From: an uncultured Prevotellaceae bacterium
GTDB lineage: Bacteria; Bacteroidota; Bacteroidia; Bacteroidales; Bacteroidaceae
DNA: 36,937 bases
Direction of reading: 5' to 3'
NCBI GenBank assembly: GCA_902800435.1
Contig: CADCEQ010000004.1
Coordinates: 111,012 to 147,948 of the forward strand
The notes below the pieces were generated by a model. The model worked only from the letters and a program-made list of their open reading frames with translations. It was not told the DNA's origin and ran no database searches. Each line of letters starts with the position of its first letter. Position 1 is the first letter of the stretch. A program made the position numbers and the translations under genes. This document shows positions 16,812 to 24,976 of this stretch, in pieces.

Positions 16812-17501
16812 ATGAAGAAGATAATACTTATATCGGTTTTATTGGTTTTGTCGTTGAGATGTTATGCCGTGAGTGTTGAGACGACGGCTAATCTGAATGT
16901 GTATTATCCGGAGTACTCGAAGGTTGATTTGGTATGCGGGCAGATGCCGAAGGGGGCTGACAAGAGCGTGGAGTTCTGCTGCGAGGCCGCTTTTACTGGT
17001 GAGCTGCTGGCGGAGTTCAAGCATTCGAATATCGCAGACAATCATATCTGTAATGGGGTGATGAAGAAAGGGTATCGCTGCAAGGCGAATACCGGCGGCT
17101 TCGTTTGGGGCAAAGGCAAGTGGAAGTTCATGAGAAAGGCTGACTACCCTGCGGAGGCGAAGGGCTGGAACATGGGGTTCTGTCAGTTGCTGATTGTCAA
17201 GGATGGCGCGGTCAGGCCCATTGGCGCTAAGATGAAGAACAACAGGAACGTCTACAGGGCTTTGTGCGAGAAGGACGGGAAACTGTGTATCGTGGAATCA
17301 AGGAAGTATATGAAGTATGAGTTTTTCGTCAAATGTCTGAGTGCATACAAGGTTACTAATGCCCTTTATTTGGACATGGGACTTGGCTGGAACTATGCCT
17401 GGTATCGCGACAAGTCGGGACAAGTGAAGGAAGTGTTTCCTGAAAGTAAATATGCTTCCAGCTACAAATACCGGACCAACTGGATTACATTCTATAAGTA
17501 A
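16812..17501 (+). CDS. Secreted protein of unknown function, possibly phosphodiester-glycosidase-like
   Basis: 229 aa from the ATG at 16812; an in-frame extension upstream overlaps the DUF1016 remnant and is not used. Signal peptide about 1-19 (CYAVS). The body has 'CKANTGGFVWGKGKWKFM', 'GFCQLLIVKDGAVRPIGAKM' and 'ALYLDMGLGWNYAWYRDKSGQVKEVFP'. Their order faintly recalls the phosphodiester glycosidase (NAGPA) fold, where 'NAGYF' and 'A.nLDGGGS' occupy similar places, but the active-site residues do not clearly match. Cys residues are frequent (about seven after cleavage), so disulfides in the periplasm are possible. Base composition is like the chromosome rather than the AT-rich operon. Function is unknown. 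Confidence 0.7.
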   Translation: MKKIILISVLLVLSLRCYAVSVETTANLNVYYPEYSKVDLVCGQMPKGADKSVEFCCEAAFTGELLAEFKHSNIADNHICNGVMKKGYRCKANTGGFVWGKGKWKFMRKADYPAEAKGWNMGFCQLLIVKDGAVRPIGAKMKNNRNVYRALCEKDGKLCIVESRKYMKYEFFVKCLSAYKVTNALYLDMGLGWNYAWYRDKSGQVKEVFPESKYASSYKYRTNWITFYK

Positions 17502-17507
17502 CATCTT

Positions 17508-17529
17508 TATCTTTGCAAACGAAATATGA
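17508..17529 (+). promoter_or_regulatory. Promoter with extremely short leader for the symporter gene
   Basis: TATCTTTG (17508-17515) is a clean -7 box that ends only 10 bp before the ATG at 17526, so the mRNA should have a 5' leader of a few nt. The segment 17515-17529 (GCAAACGAAATATGA) is identical to the starts at 16102 and 16410. Confidence 0.6.
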
Positions 17530-18725
17530 AGAAACTATCGCTGACCACACAGATAGCCATTGCGCTTGTTCTGGCTGTCGTAGCGGGCATATTGCTGCAA
17601 GACTATGCCGACTTCGTGAATGAATATATCAAGCCTTTGGGAAACATCTTCCTGAACCTGCTGAAGTTTATCGTTGTGCCCTTGGTGCTGTTCTCCATCA
17701 TGGCCGGCATCCTGTCGATGAACGACGTGTCGAAGGTGGGCAGACTTGGCTTGCGGGCTTTGCTCTATTTCATGTTTACAACGGTCATAGCCGTCGCGTT
17801 AGGACTGGTAACGTCGACATTGGTGAAGGGTTTCCTTCCGCTTATCCATGTGGAGAGGGACAACAACGCGGCGGAGATAGAGATTCCCGATATCACGATC
17901 ATGGACCAGATTGTCAACATGTTCCCTGAGAACATCATGCTCCCGCTGACCAATATGACGATGATGCAAGTCATTGTGATTGCCATCTTCTTTGGCGTGG
18001 CAATGGTTCATGTGGGGGAGGCTGGGGAGGCTGCACGGAAACTGACGCTAAGTGCCAATGCGGTCGTATCGAAAGTGCTGTCTTATATCATGGCGCTGGC
18101 TCCTATCGGCGTGTTCTGCATGCTGACGCCTGTTGTGGTTTCGAATGGTCCGAGCGTGTTAGGCTCATACGCAGCACTCGTCGTTCTGGGCTATTTCTGC
18201 TTCTGCGTTCACGCGGTCTGTGTATATGGCTCCTTGGTCTATCTGTTAGGAGGCTTGTCGCCACTCAGGTTTTTCAAGGCGTTGCACCCCGCCATGCTGT
18301 TTGCCTTCTCCAGCGACTCGTCAGTCGCCACGCTGCCCTATACCATGGAATGTACCGAGAAGCTGGGTGTGCGCAAGGATATTGGCAACTTCGTGCTGTC
18401 ATTAGGCGCCACCATCAACATGGACGGTGTGGCCATTTACCTCGGCGTGGCGTCAGTATTCATGGCAACCTGTTGCGGCATCGACCTGACGTTGCAACAG
18501 TATTTTGCCATTGCCTTTGCCTCGACGATAGCCTCTATCGGCACGCCGGGTATTCCCGGCGGTTCGTTGGCCTTGATGGCTATGGTGTTTGCCTCAGCCC
18601 AGATTCCGGTTGAGTGTGTAGCCATAGTGGCCGGCGTAGACCGTATCGTCGACATGGGGCGCACGGTAATGTCGGTTACCGGCGATGCCTCTTGTGCCGT
18701 TGTCATGCAAAACAGGCTCAAGTAA
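17526..18725 (+). CDS. Dicarboxylate/amino acid:cation symporter (DAACS family)
   Basis: 399 aa, integral inner-membrane protein with about eight helices and two re-entrant loops. Family signatures: 'GNIFLNLLKFIVVPLVLFSIMAGI', the Ser-rich hairpin 'FAFSSDSSVATLPYTMEC', 'LSLGATINMDGVAIYLGVASVFMA' with the NMDG cation/substrate motif, and 'VAGVDRIVDMGRTVMSVTGDASCAVVM', where D and R contact the substrate carboxylates. It imports glutamate, aspartate or C4-dicarboxylates with Na+ or H+. Which one cannot be read here, so no dctA/gltP symbol is given. It converges with the GH95 gene, with a 38-bp gap and no obvious hairpin. Confidence 0.93.
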   Translation: MKKLSLTTQIAIALVLAVVAGILLQDYADFVNEYIKPLGNIFLNLLKFIVVPLVLFSIMAGILSMNDVSKVGRLGLRALLYFMFTTVIAVALGLVTSTLVKGFLPLIHVERDNNAAEIEIPDITIMDQIVNMFPENIMLPLTNMTMMQVIVIAIFFGVAMVHVGEAGEAARKLTLSANAVVSKVLSYIMALAPIGVFCMLTPVVVSNGPSVLGSYAALVVLGYFCFCVHAVCVYGSLVYLLGGLSPLRFFKALHPAMLFAFSSDSSVATLPYTMECTEKLGVRKDIGNFVLSLGATINMDGVAIYLGVASVFMATCCGIDLTLQQYFAIAFASTIASIGTPGIPGGSLALMAMVFASAQIPVECVAIVAGVDRIVDMGRTVMSVTGDASCAVVMQNRLK

Positions 18726-18763
18726 TACGTTCTACGCCGACCAGCGTCTGGGTAAATTGCTTG

Positions 18764-21256
18764 TTATTCCGACTGGAAGCGATAAGTCTGGCCAGCGACG
18801 GTCTCAATGTCGTATTCGTAGACCTGGCGCAGCGACAGCTGCTTGAAGTCCTTCAGCTCCTTTGAGCGCAGCGGATTGCTGACGGCAGCAGGGGCGAAGA
18901 GCGGATTGGGGCAGTCGCCCTCAGCTTTGGTCAGGCCCTTGCCTTTCAGGGGAACGTAGGAGCGCAGGCGCAGTTTGCCGCCAATGGTGGAGCGCACCAC
19001 TGCGGTGCTGAGCTTTGCTCCGTTCCAGGTCTCGTCGATGATGAATCCGCCACGGGCTCGTAGTCCGCGGACCTCGCCTTTCTGCCAGTCGTCGGGCAGG
19101 GCGGGCAGCAGGTGGACGGCTCCGTCGTGGCTCTGGAGGAGCATCTCGCAGATACCTGCGGAGACACCGAAGTTACCGTCGATCTGGAACGGCGGATGGG
19201 CATCGAAGAGGTTAGGGTAGGTGCGGCCGTCGGGATGCTGGCGGGCAGCGCGGTCGTCGGGCAGCAGGTGGAGCATGTTCTTGATGATCAGGAAGGCGTG
19301 GTTGCCGTCGAGCATGCGGGCCCAGAAGTTGGTCTTCCAGCCGAGGCTCCAGCCGGTGGCCTTGTCGCCACGCTGGGCGAGCGTGTTGGCGGCGGCGGTG
19401 AAGAGGTCGGGATGGGCGTAGGGCGAAATCTGGTTCGACGGGTACAGGCCGTAGAGGTGCGAGATGTGTCGGTGCTCGTCTTTCGGGTCGTCGCCGTCGA
19501 TGAGCCACGCCTGCAGCTGACCGTAGCGACCTATCTGCATCGGGGGCAGGCAGGCGATGGCGAACTTGAGGCTTTCGATGTAGGACTGGTCCTTGCCCAG
19601 CGCCTCAGCGGCCTGCAGCGTCTGCGAGAGCACGTCGAAGGCAATCTGGTTGTCCATCGTCGAGCCGGCGGTGACGTTGGTGTTCTTGCCGCGCGGGCCG
19701 TGCTCAGGCGACACGGTGGGTACGGTCATCAGCCAGCCTGCGGCCTGCTTCATCTCGCCGGCAGCGGGATAGACCTGCATGAAGTCAAGCAGGAAGTCGG
19801 CGGCTCCCTTCAGTACGGGATACCACGACTCGAGGAACTGCTTGTCGCCGGTGTAGAGGTAGTGCTGCCAGAGGTGCGTCGTCAGCCAGGCGCCGCCAGT
19901 GGGGAACATGCCCCAGGGCGTGCCGTCGACGGGGCCTGCGATGCGCCAGATGTCGGTATTGTGGTGGGCCACCCAGCCCCGGCAACCGTACATGACGCGG
20001 GCGGTCTCGGCACCCGTCTCGCTGAGGTCGCGGATCATCGAGAACAGCGGCTCCTGCGTCTCGGCGAGGTTGCCGATGAGTGCGGGCCAGTAGTTCATCT
20101 CGGCATTGATGTTGATGGTGTACTTCGAGTCCCAGGGGGCATTCATCTTGTCGTTCCACACGCCCTGCAGATTGGCGGCCTGACCGCCGGGCTGGCTCGA
20201 CGAGATGAGGAGGTAGCGACCGTACTGCATCATCAGCGCCACCATGTCGAGGTCGGTGGCATCCTTCTCGAAGGCAGCCACGCGCTTGTCGGTCTCGAGG
20301 CCGGAGTTAGCAGATTTCGGCAGCGTCAGGCTGACGCGGTTGTACTGCTCCTGATACTTCTTGACGTGGTCGGCCAGTAACTGCTTGTAGGGCTTGCCCT
20401 TGACACTGGCCAGCGCCTGGTTGTTCTTCTTCACAGGATTGCCGCTGACGTCCTTGTAGTTCACGAAGTTAGTGGCGGCGGTGATATAGAGCGTCGCGGT
20501 GGTGGCATCGTCGACGGTCAGCTTGTCAACGCCACGTTTCACTTCACCGTCGGTCTCGACCATGACGCGGCACTCGGCCTTCAGTCCGGCCTTGATGCCT
20601 TCCTGCTCCACGCCTTCGACAACAGCAGCCAGTTCATTGACTTTTCCGCTGATGCCTTCATGCTCGGAAACAGTAAACACCTGTTTCTGCAGCTGGGTGG
20701 TGAAATCAATACCGAACTCCAGTTCGCCCTTCTTCGAAGCCTTCAGCTGCACGATGATGACATTGTCGGCCTGCGAGGCAAAGACGGTACGCTCGTACTT
20801 CACACCTTTATATATATAAGAGGTGGTGGCGGTGGCATCGCCGAGGTTCAGCGCGCGCTCGTACTTCTGCACGTCCTTATGACCTAACGACAGCTTCAGA
20901 CTGCCTAAGGGCAGGAAGCGCATGCCGTGAGGACCTGGCACGAAGTACTTGTCAAGGAGCTTGGCGGCCTCGCCCTCCTTGCCCTGGAAGATGAGGCTAC
21001 GCACCTCGGGCAGATGTGTCAGCGCCTCCTTGGGATTGTTGTTGTGGGGCTGTCCGCTCCAGAACGTCTCCTCGTTCAACTGGATTTCCTCGACGTCGGT
21101 ACCGCCATAGATCATGGCTCCGAGATGAGAGTTACCTACGGGCAGTGCCTCAAGCCAGTGGCTGGCGGGCTTCGCATACCACATGCGGTGTGGCTGGGCT
21201 GTCGCTGCCATACACACGACGGCGAGTGACAGAATGGAAAAAAGTCTTTTTTTCAT
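18764..21256 (-). CDS. Secreted GH95 alpha-L-fucosidase / alpha-L-galactosidase
   Basis: 830 aa from the ATG at 21256, preceded by AGGA; the frame is open further upstream but there it overlaps the double-GH43 gene. Signal peptide 1-20. GH95 features: N-terminal beta region 'MWYAKPASHWLEALPVGNSHLGAMIYGG...QLNEETFWSG', then the (alpha/alpha)6 barrel. Known catalytic positions correspond to N382/N384 in TININAEMNYWPA, E518 in TVSPEHGP and D693 in HPPFQIDGNFG. GH95 inverts at alpha-L-fucosyl or alpha-L-galactosyl residues; the latter activity is known for a B. ovatus enzyme acting on complex xylan, a good fit with the GH98 here. It is the last gene after the double GH43 (13-bp gap). Confidence 0.93.
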   Translation of the reverse strand: MKKRLFSILSLAVVCMAATAQPHRMWYAKPASHWLEALPVGNSHLGAMIYGGTDVEEIQLNEETFWSGQPHNNNPKEALTHLPEVRSLIFQGKEGEAAKLLDKYFVPGPHGMRFLPLGSLKLSLGHKDVQKYERALNLGDATATTSYIYKGVKYERTVFASQADNVIIVQLKASKKGELEFGIDFTTQLQKQVFTVSEHEGISGKVNELAAVVEGVEQEGIKAGLKAECRVMVETDGEVKRGVDKLTVDDATTATLYITAATNFVNYKDVSGNPVKKNNQALASVKGKPYKQLLADHVKKYQEQYNRVSLTLPKSANSGLETDKRVAAFEKDATDLDMVALMMQYGRYLLISSSQPGGQAANLQGVWNDKMNAPWDSKYTININAEMNYWPALIGNLAETQEPLFSMIRDLSETGAETARVMYGCRGWVAHHNTDIWRIAGPVDGTPWGMFPTGGAWLTTHLWQHYLYTGDKQFLESWYPVLKGAADFLLDFMQVYPAAGEMKQAAGWLMTVPTVSPEHGPRGKNTNVTAGSTMDNQIAFDVLSQTLQAAEALGKDQSYIESLKFAIACLPPMQIGRYGQLQAWLIDGDDPKDEHRHISHLYGLYPSNQISPYAHPDLFTAAANTLAQRGDKATGWSLGWKTNFWARMLDGNHAFLIIKNMLHLLPDDRAARQHPDGRTYPNLFDAHPPFQIDGNFGVSAGICEMLLQSHDGAVHLLPALPDDWQKGEVRGLRARGGFIIDETWNGAKLSTAVVRSTIGGKLRLRSYVPLKGKGLTKAEGDCPNPLFAPAAVSNPLRSKELKDFKQLSLRQVYEYDIETVAGQTYRFQSE

Positions 21257-21269
21257 ATTTCCTTTAGTC

Positions 21270-24149
21270 TTATTGTTTGAACTGCCACCAGTCGAGGCGC
21301 ACGTCGCCGGCGGTTTTGCTGAAACAGATGTAGAGGTCGTGAACGCCGGTGGCACCACTGACCTTGCCCGTGAACGGCTTGTATTTCTCGACAGAGCCGG
21401 TCGAGCCGATAACAGCCGTACCGACGGCGGGGCCGTCCTGACTGTCGAGGCGCAGGGTGACGGTGGCCGTGCCGGTAGCGGCAGCCGTGATAGCAAACGA
21501 CTTGGCACCCTTCGAGCCGAAGTCGACGCCGCGCAGGCGGATGTACTCGTTGTCATCGACGTCGAAGATATACATGTTCTTCTTGCCCGTTGACTCAGGC
21601 ATGTCCTTCACCACGCCCGTGTTCTCGATGCCCATCTTGGCCGACTTCAGGCCGAAGCCCCAGTTCATGGTCTCAGCCTCGACGCGGCGATAGGGGTTGA
21701 GCCACTGCAGCTGCTTCATGGGCTGCTGGTCGAGCCAGTAGGGAATCGTCTGGATGGTGCCGTCGGCATTATAGGTAATCTCCTGTGCCGAGACGGAGCG
21801 GCGCTCGTGGTGGACGAAGGTCTCAAGGTGCATCAGGTCGTAGTCCTGACCGAAGACGTAAGAGTGGCCCTTGAAGTCGCAGATGCCGGGATGGTTGCCC
21901 CGGTCGCGCTGCGTGGGTTCCATGATATAACCCTTCCACTCCCAGGGGCCTGTGGGCGAGTCGCTCATGGCATAGCCGAGAGCCTCGGGACAGCAGGTAG
22001 TGGCATAGCCGAGGTAATAGTGGCCGTTGCGCTTATAGAGCCACGGACCCTCCTGATAGTTCTTCACGGTCCAGGTGGCCTTCTCGCTCCAAGGGGCACG
22101 GAGGTTGATCTTGGCGCGCTCCTCCTTGACGGGACGCATCACGCCGTCCTTGGGATTGAGCACGTAGATATCGCCCTGGGTCGAGATCATGTCGGCATTC
22201 AGCTTGGTGTAGTAGACGTGGGGATTGCCCCAGTACATATAAGCCTGGCCGTCGTCGTCGGTATAGACGGTGGGGTCGATGTCGTCCCAGTGCTCCTTCT
22301 GCCAGACGAGCGGTTCGCCCAGCGGGTCGCGGAACGGACCGTAAGGTGTATCGGCCACGAGCACGCCGATACCGTGACCGTGCAGGGGTGCATAGAGGTA
22401 GTACTTGCCATTGCGCTCAACGGTCTGGATGGCCCAGGCACCATTCTCGCGGCTGCGCCATGCGAACTCCTTGAGCGAGGCCACGGCACCGTGCTCGGTC
22501 CAGTTGACCATGTCGGTGGTCGACCACAGCAGCCAGTCGTACATGAAGAAGCCGGCTGAGTTGCGCTCGTTGGGGTCGGGGATGTCCTCGGGCGAGGCAT
22601 CGTGCGACGTATATAAGAATAAGGTGTCGCCAACCACCAGGGGCGACGGGTCGGCAGTGTACTTGGTCTGGAAGAGCGGCATGTTCACCTGCTCCAGTCC
22701 CTGCATCTCCCACCAGTCGAAGTTGAAGAGCTTCGGACCCTTGCGGCCCTTGAAGACGATGTAGAGGTCGACGGTCTCGGGCAGGGTGACGCCGGCGACG
22801 GTGCGCTTGGGCGAGTTCAGGTCGGTGATGGTGGAGTAGTCGAGGTCGAGGTTCAGCGTCTGCCACTTCTCCCAACCGCCGGTGCCCGGCACGTTGAGCG
22901 TACCAATCAGGCGGCCTTTGAGGCTGTCGATGCGCAGCTCAATCTGTCCGCCACGCAGACCGCTGGCCACGCGAGCCTTGAACGTGCGGGGAATCTTGGT
23001 GCCGAAGCCGACGTTCTGCAGCTTGATATAGTCGCCGTTGTGGATATCGGTCACATAGACACCCACCTCGCTGTTCTGCTCGGTCTTGATGCCCTTCGAG
23101 AAGGCCATTGTCTCGGCCTCCACACGGCGGAAGGGGTCGAACTTGGCGATGGGCTTCACGCCCTCGCTGGTAGGCAGAATCGTGGGGAACGTGCCGTCAG
23201 CATTGAACTTGAACTCCTCGACGGCCACACTGCGGCCGAAGCCGCCGCCACCGGGCAGCTTGCCAGTGTGATAGAAGAAGTAGTCGTGACCCATGAAGTT
23301 TTCGTAGCCACAGTGGTTGGTGAACGAGCCGGTGCCGCCCTCGGGCATGATGGTTCCCTTGTAGGTCCAGGGACCAGTAGGCGTGGGAGCCTCCGAGTAA
23401 GCGAGGTGCTCAGGCACGCCGCCGGCTGCATAGAGCAGGTAGTAGCCCTTTGCCGGGTTGCCCTTCTTGGCATTGGCCACCTGCGGCTTCTTCATAATCC
23501 ACGGGCCTTCGGTATAGACATCCTTGTACTTCTTATTCCTGTCGCGCTTCGACGGGTCGGGCGCACCGAAGCCTTCCTCAGTCATCTCTAAGTTGAACAC
23601 TTCGCCATCGAGGCTGACCATGTCCTCCTTCAGCTTCACGCAGTAGATACGGGGATTGCCCCAGTAGAGCCATGCCTGACCGTCGTCGTCGATCATCACC
23701 GTCGGGTCGATATGGTCCCACGAACCATTCTCGTAGAGCGGCTTGCCGATGGCATCGCGGAAGGGGCCTGTGGGCGAGTCGCTGACGGCGACGCCGATGG
23801 CCATGCCGCGCGACAGCCGACTGTGGGCACAGACGTACCAGTAGAACTTGCCGTTGCGCTCAATGGCCTGCGATGCCCAGGCACGGTCGTCGGCCCAGGA
23901 GAAGCTCTCGAGAGCCAAGGGTGAGCCGTGATCCTGCCAGTTCACCATGTCCTTCGTCGAGTAGACGCGCCACTCCTGCATCCAGAAGAAGTCGGCGCCG
24001 TCCTCGTCGTGACCGGTATAGACGTACATCGTGCCGTCGTGTACCATCGGTGCCGGGTCGCTGGTAAACCAAGTCTGCACAAAGGGATTCTGGGCTGTCA
24101 GCGTCAGTGCAGTCAACGCCGTCAGTGCGGTTGTCAATAGTCTTTTCAT
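21270..24149 (-). CDS. Secreted double GH43 enzyme: GH43-CBM6-GH43-CBM6
   Basis: 959 aa, signal peptide about 1-19. First GH43 (about 23-335): base D31 (SDPAP), modulator D148 (HIDPTVMIDDDG), acid E214 (YTEGPW). First CBM6-like module (about 341-482): 'RRVEAETM ... FDWWEMQ'. Second GH43 (about 490-820): D500 (ADPSP), D625 (DIDPTVYTDDDG), E700 (YQEGPW). Second CBM6-like module to the end: 'YRRVEAETM ... RLDWWQFKQ'. Both catalytic triads look intact, so both halves should be active, probably as arabinofuranosidases or xylosidases of different specificity. The halves have diverged: residues 226-330 differ strongly from their counterparts. A promoter with a GTCTCA operator lies upstream, and GH95 follows in the same operon. 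Confidence 0.92.
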   Translation of the reverse strand: MKRLLTTALTALTALTLTAQNPFVQTWFTSDPAPMVHDGTMYVYTGHDEDGADFFWMQEWRVYSTKDMVNWQDHGSPLALESFSWADDRAWASQAIERNGKFYWYVCAHSRLSRGMAIGVAVSDSPTGPFRDAIGKPLYENGSWDHIDPTVMIDDDGQAWLYWGNPRIYCVKLKEDMVSLDGEVFNLEMTEEGFGAPDPSKRDRNKKYKDVYTEGPWIMKKPQVANAKKGNPAKGYYLLYAAGGVPEHLAYSEAPTPTGPWTYKGTIMPEGGTGSFTNHCGYENFMGHDYFFYHTGKLPGGGGFGRSVAVEEFKFNADGTFPTILPTSEGVKPIAKFDPFRRVEAETMAFSKGIKTEQNSEVGVYVTDIHNGDYIKLQNVGFGTKIPRTFKARVASGLRGGQIELRIDSLKGRLIGTLNVPGTGGWEKWQTLNLDLDYSTITDLNSPKRTVAGVTLPETVDLYIVFKGRKGPKLFNFDWWEMQGLEQVNMPLFQTKYTADPSPLVVGDTLFLYTSHDASPEDIPDPNERNSAGFFMYDWLLWSTTDMVNWTEHGAVASLKEFAWRSRENGAWAIQTVERNGKYYLYAPLHGHGIGVLVADTPYGPFRDPLGEPLVWQKEHWDDIDPTVYTDDDGQAYMYWGNPHVYYTKLNADMISTQGDIYVLNPKDGVMRPVKEERAKINLRAPWSEKATWTVKNYQEGPWLYKRNGHYYLGYATTCCPEALGYAMSDSPTGPWEWKGYIMEPTQRDRGNHPGICDFKGHSYVFGQDYDLMHLETFVHHERRSVSAQEITYNADGTIQTIPYWLDQQPMKQLQWLNPYRRVEAETMNWGFGLKSAKMGIENTGVVKDMPESTGKKNMYIFDVDDNEYIRLRGVDFGSKGAKSFAITAAATGTATVTLRLDSQDGPAVGTAVIGSTGSVEKYKPFTGKVSGATGVHDLYICFSKTAGDVRLDWWQFKQ

Positions 24150-24182
24150 TATTCTTTGTTTTTAGTTGTTGCTTATGTTCGG

Positions 24183-24227
24183 CAAAGATACGGAAAAACT
24201 GACAAACGGCAATATGCTAACGTCTCA
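24183..24227 (-). promoter_or_regulatory. Promoter and candidate operator of the double-GH43/GH95 operon
   Basis: On the - strand: TATCTTTG (24190-24183), a 19-nt spacer and TTG (24212-24210) give a good promoter. TGAGACG (+ strand CGTCTCA, 24221-24227) lies just upstream of the -33 box. Its TCTCA core (24223) begins 33 bp from the -7 box, as at three other promoters of the region. Confidence 0.65.
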
Positions 24228-24317
24228 TTTTCTTTCGTTACAGGCAAGAAAAAGCAAAAAAAACTTAAAGTGTCGGTTCTTTTTACCTAAAAAGGTACAA
24301 CGTAACGTAATTTTAAC

Positions 24318-24325
24318 TATATTTG
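24318..24325 (+). promoter_or_regulatory. -7 box of the DUF805 gene promoter
   Basis: TATATTTG fits TAnnTTTG and lies 72 bp before the start. No convincing -33 box is seen. The 248-bp divergent gap between the double-GH43 gene and this gene otherwise holds only AT-rich sequence and the opposing promoter. Confidence 0.45.
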
Positions 24326-24397
24326 CAAAGTTTCCGATTGGTTTTAAGACACAAAGATATAATCAACCTTTTTTATTAACTCAAAAAAACAAGAACA

Positions 24398-24913
24398 ATG
24401 GAAAACGTAATTAAGACACCCTCGATGTCGTTCGGGGAAGCCTTGAAGACTTGCTTCAAGAAGTATGCAACATTCAGCGGACGTGCCCGTCGCTCAGAGT
24501 TCTGGTGGTTTAGTGTGCTTAACTGGCTGCTCTCTATTGCCGCTTATGCCGTGGTGTGGTGGAAGATGGCCAAAATAAGTGAGATTGAAGGCCAGGTGGC
24601 TGAAGTGATGTTCGACGAGGAGAAGATGGCTGCGCTCACCGCCCAGGCCGAAAGCTTCGACAGCACGTTCTATCTGCTGATGGCCGTCCTCGGCATCATC
24701 GGTCTGCTGCTGTTGCTGCCGTCGCTGGCAGTGGCTGTGCGCCGTCTGCACGATACCGGTAAGTCGGGTTGGTGGCTCCTCGCCATGATTATTCCCATCG
24801 TGAACTTTGTGATTGCCATCATCCTGCTGGTTTACTATCTGAAGGACAGCGACCGTAACCCCAACAAGTTTGGTCCGTCGCCGAAATACATTGTCAGAGA
24901 GGCGGTCGAATAG
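24398..24913 (+). CDS. DUF805 inner-membrane protein
   Basis: 171 aa. The DUF805 signature is clear: 'FSGRARRSEFWWFSVLNWL' near the N-terminus and 'PSLAVAVRRLHDTGKSGWWLL...IIPIVN..IAIILLVYYLKDSDRNPNKFGP' at the C-terminus. There are four hydrophobic helices with a charged loop (about residues 60-85) after the first. The family has no settled function; members are small inner-membrane proteins linked with stress or envelope roles. It stands alone on the + strand inside the glycan region and shares a terminator zone with the convergent GH97 gene, so a direct role in glycan use is doubtful. Confidence 0.9.
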   Translation: MENVIKTPSMSFGEALKTCFKKYATFSGRARRSEFWWFSVLNWLLSIAAYAVVWWKMAKISEIEGQVAEVMFDEEKMAALTAQAESFDSTFYLLMAVLGIIGLLLLLPSLAVAVRRLHDTGKSGWWLLAMIIPIVNFVIAIILLVYYLKDSDRNPNKFGPSPKYIVREAVE

Positions 24914-24938
24914 ACTTACCCCTTGTGCGTATAAGAAT

Positions 24939-24969
24939 AAGGCCAGGTTCCTTTTGGGAGCCTGGCCTT
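24939..24969 (-). terminator. Terminator of the GH98-GH97 operon (convergent with DUF805)
   Basis: A 13-bp stem, AAGGCCAGGTTCC (24939-24951) with GGAGCCTGGCCTT (24957-24969) including one G-T pair, around a 5-nt loop. On the - strand it is followed by TTATTCTTAT. It starts 8 bp past the GH97 stop and can also stop DUF805 transcripts. Confidence 0.8.
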
Positions 24970-24976
24970 GATGTTA

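Noticed and set aside
21257..21556. N-terminal extension of the GH95 frame into the double-GH43 gene
   Set aside because: The ATG at 21256 is preceded by AGGA and starts a clean signal peptide; the extension is Ser/Arg-rich shadow.
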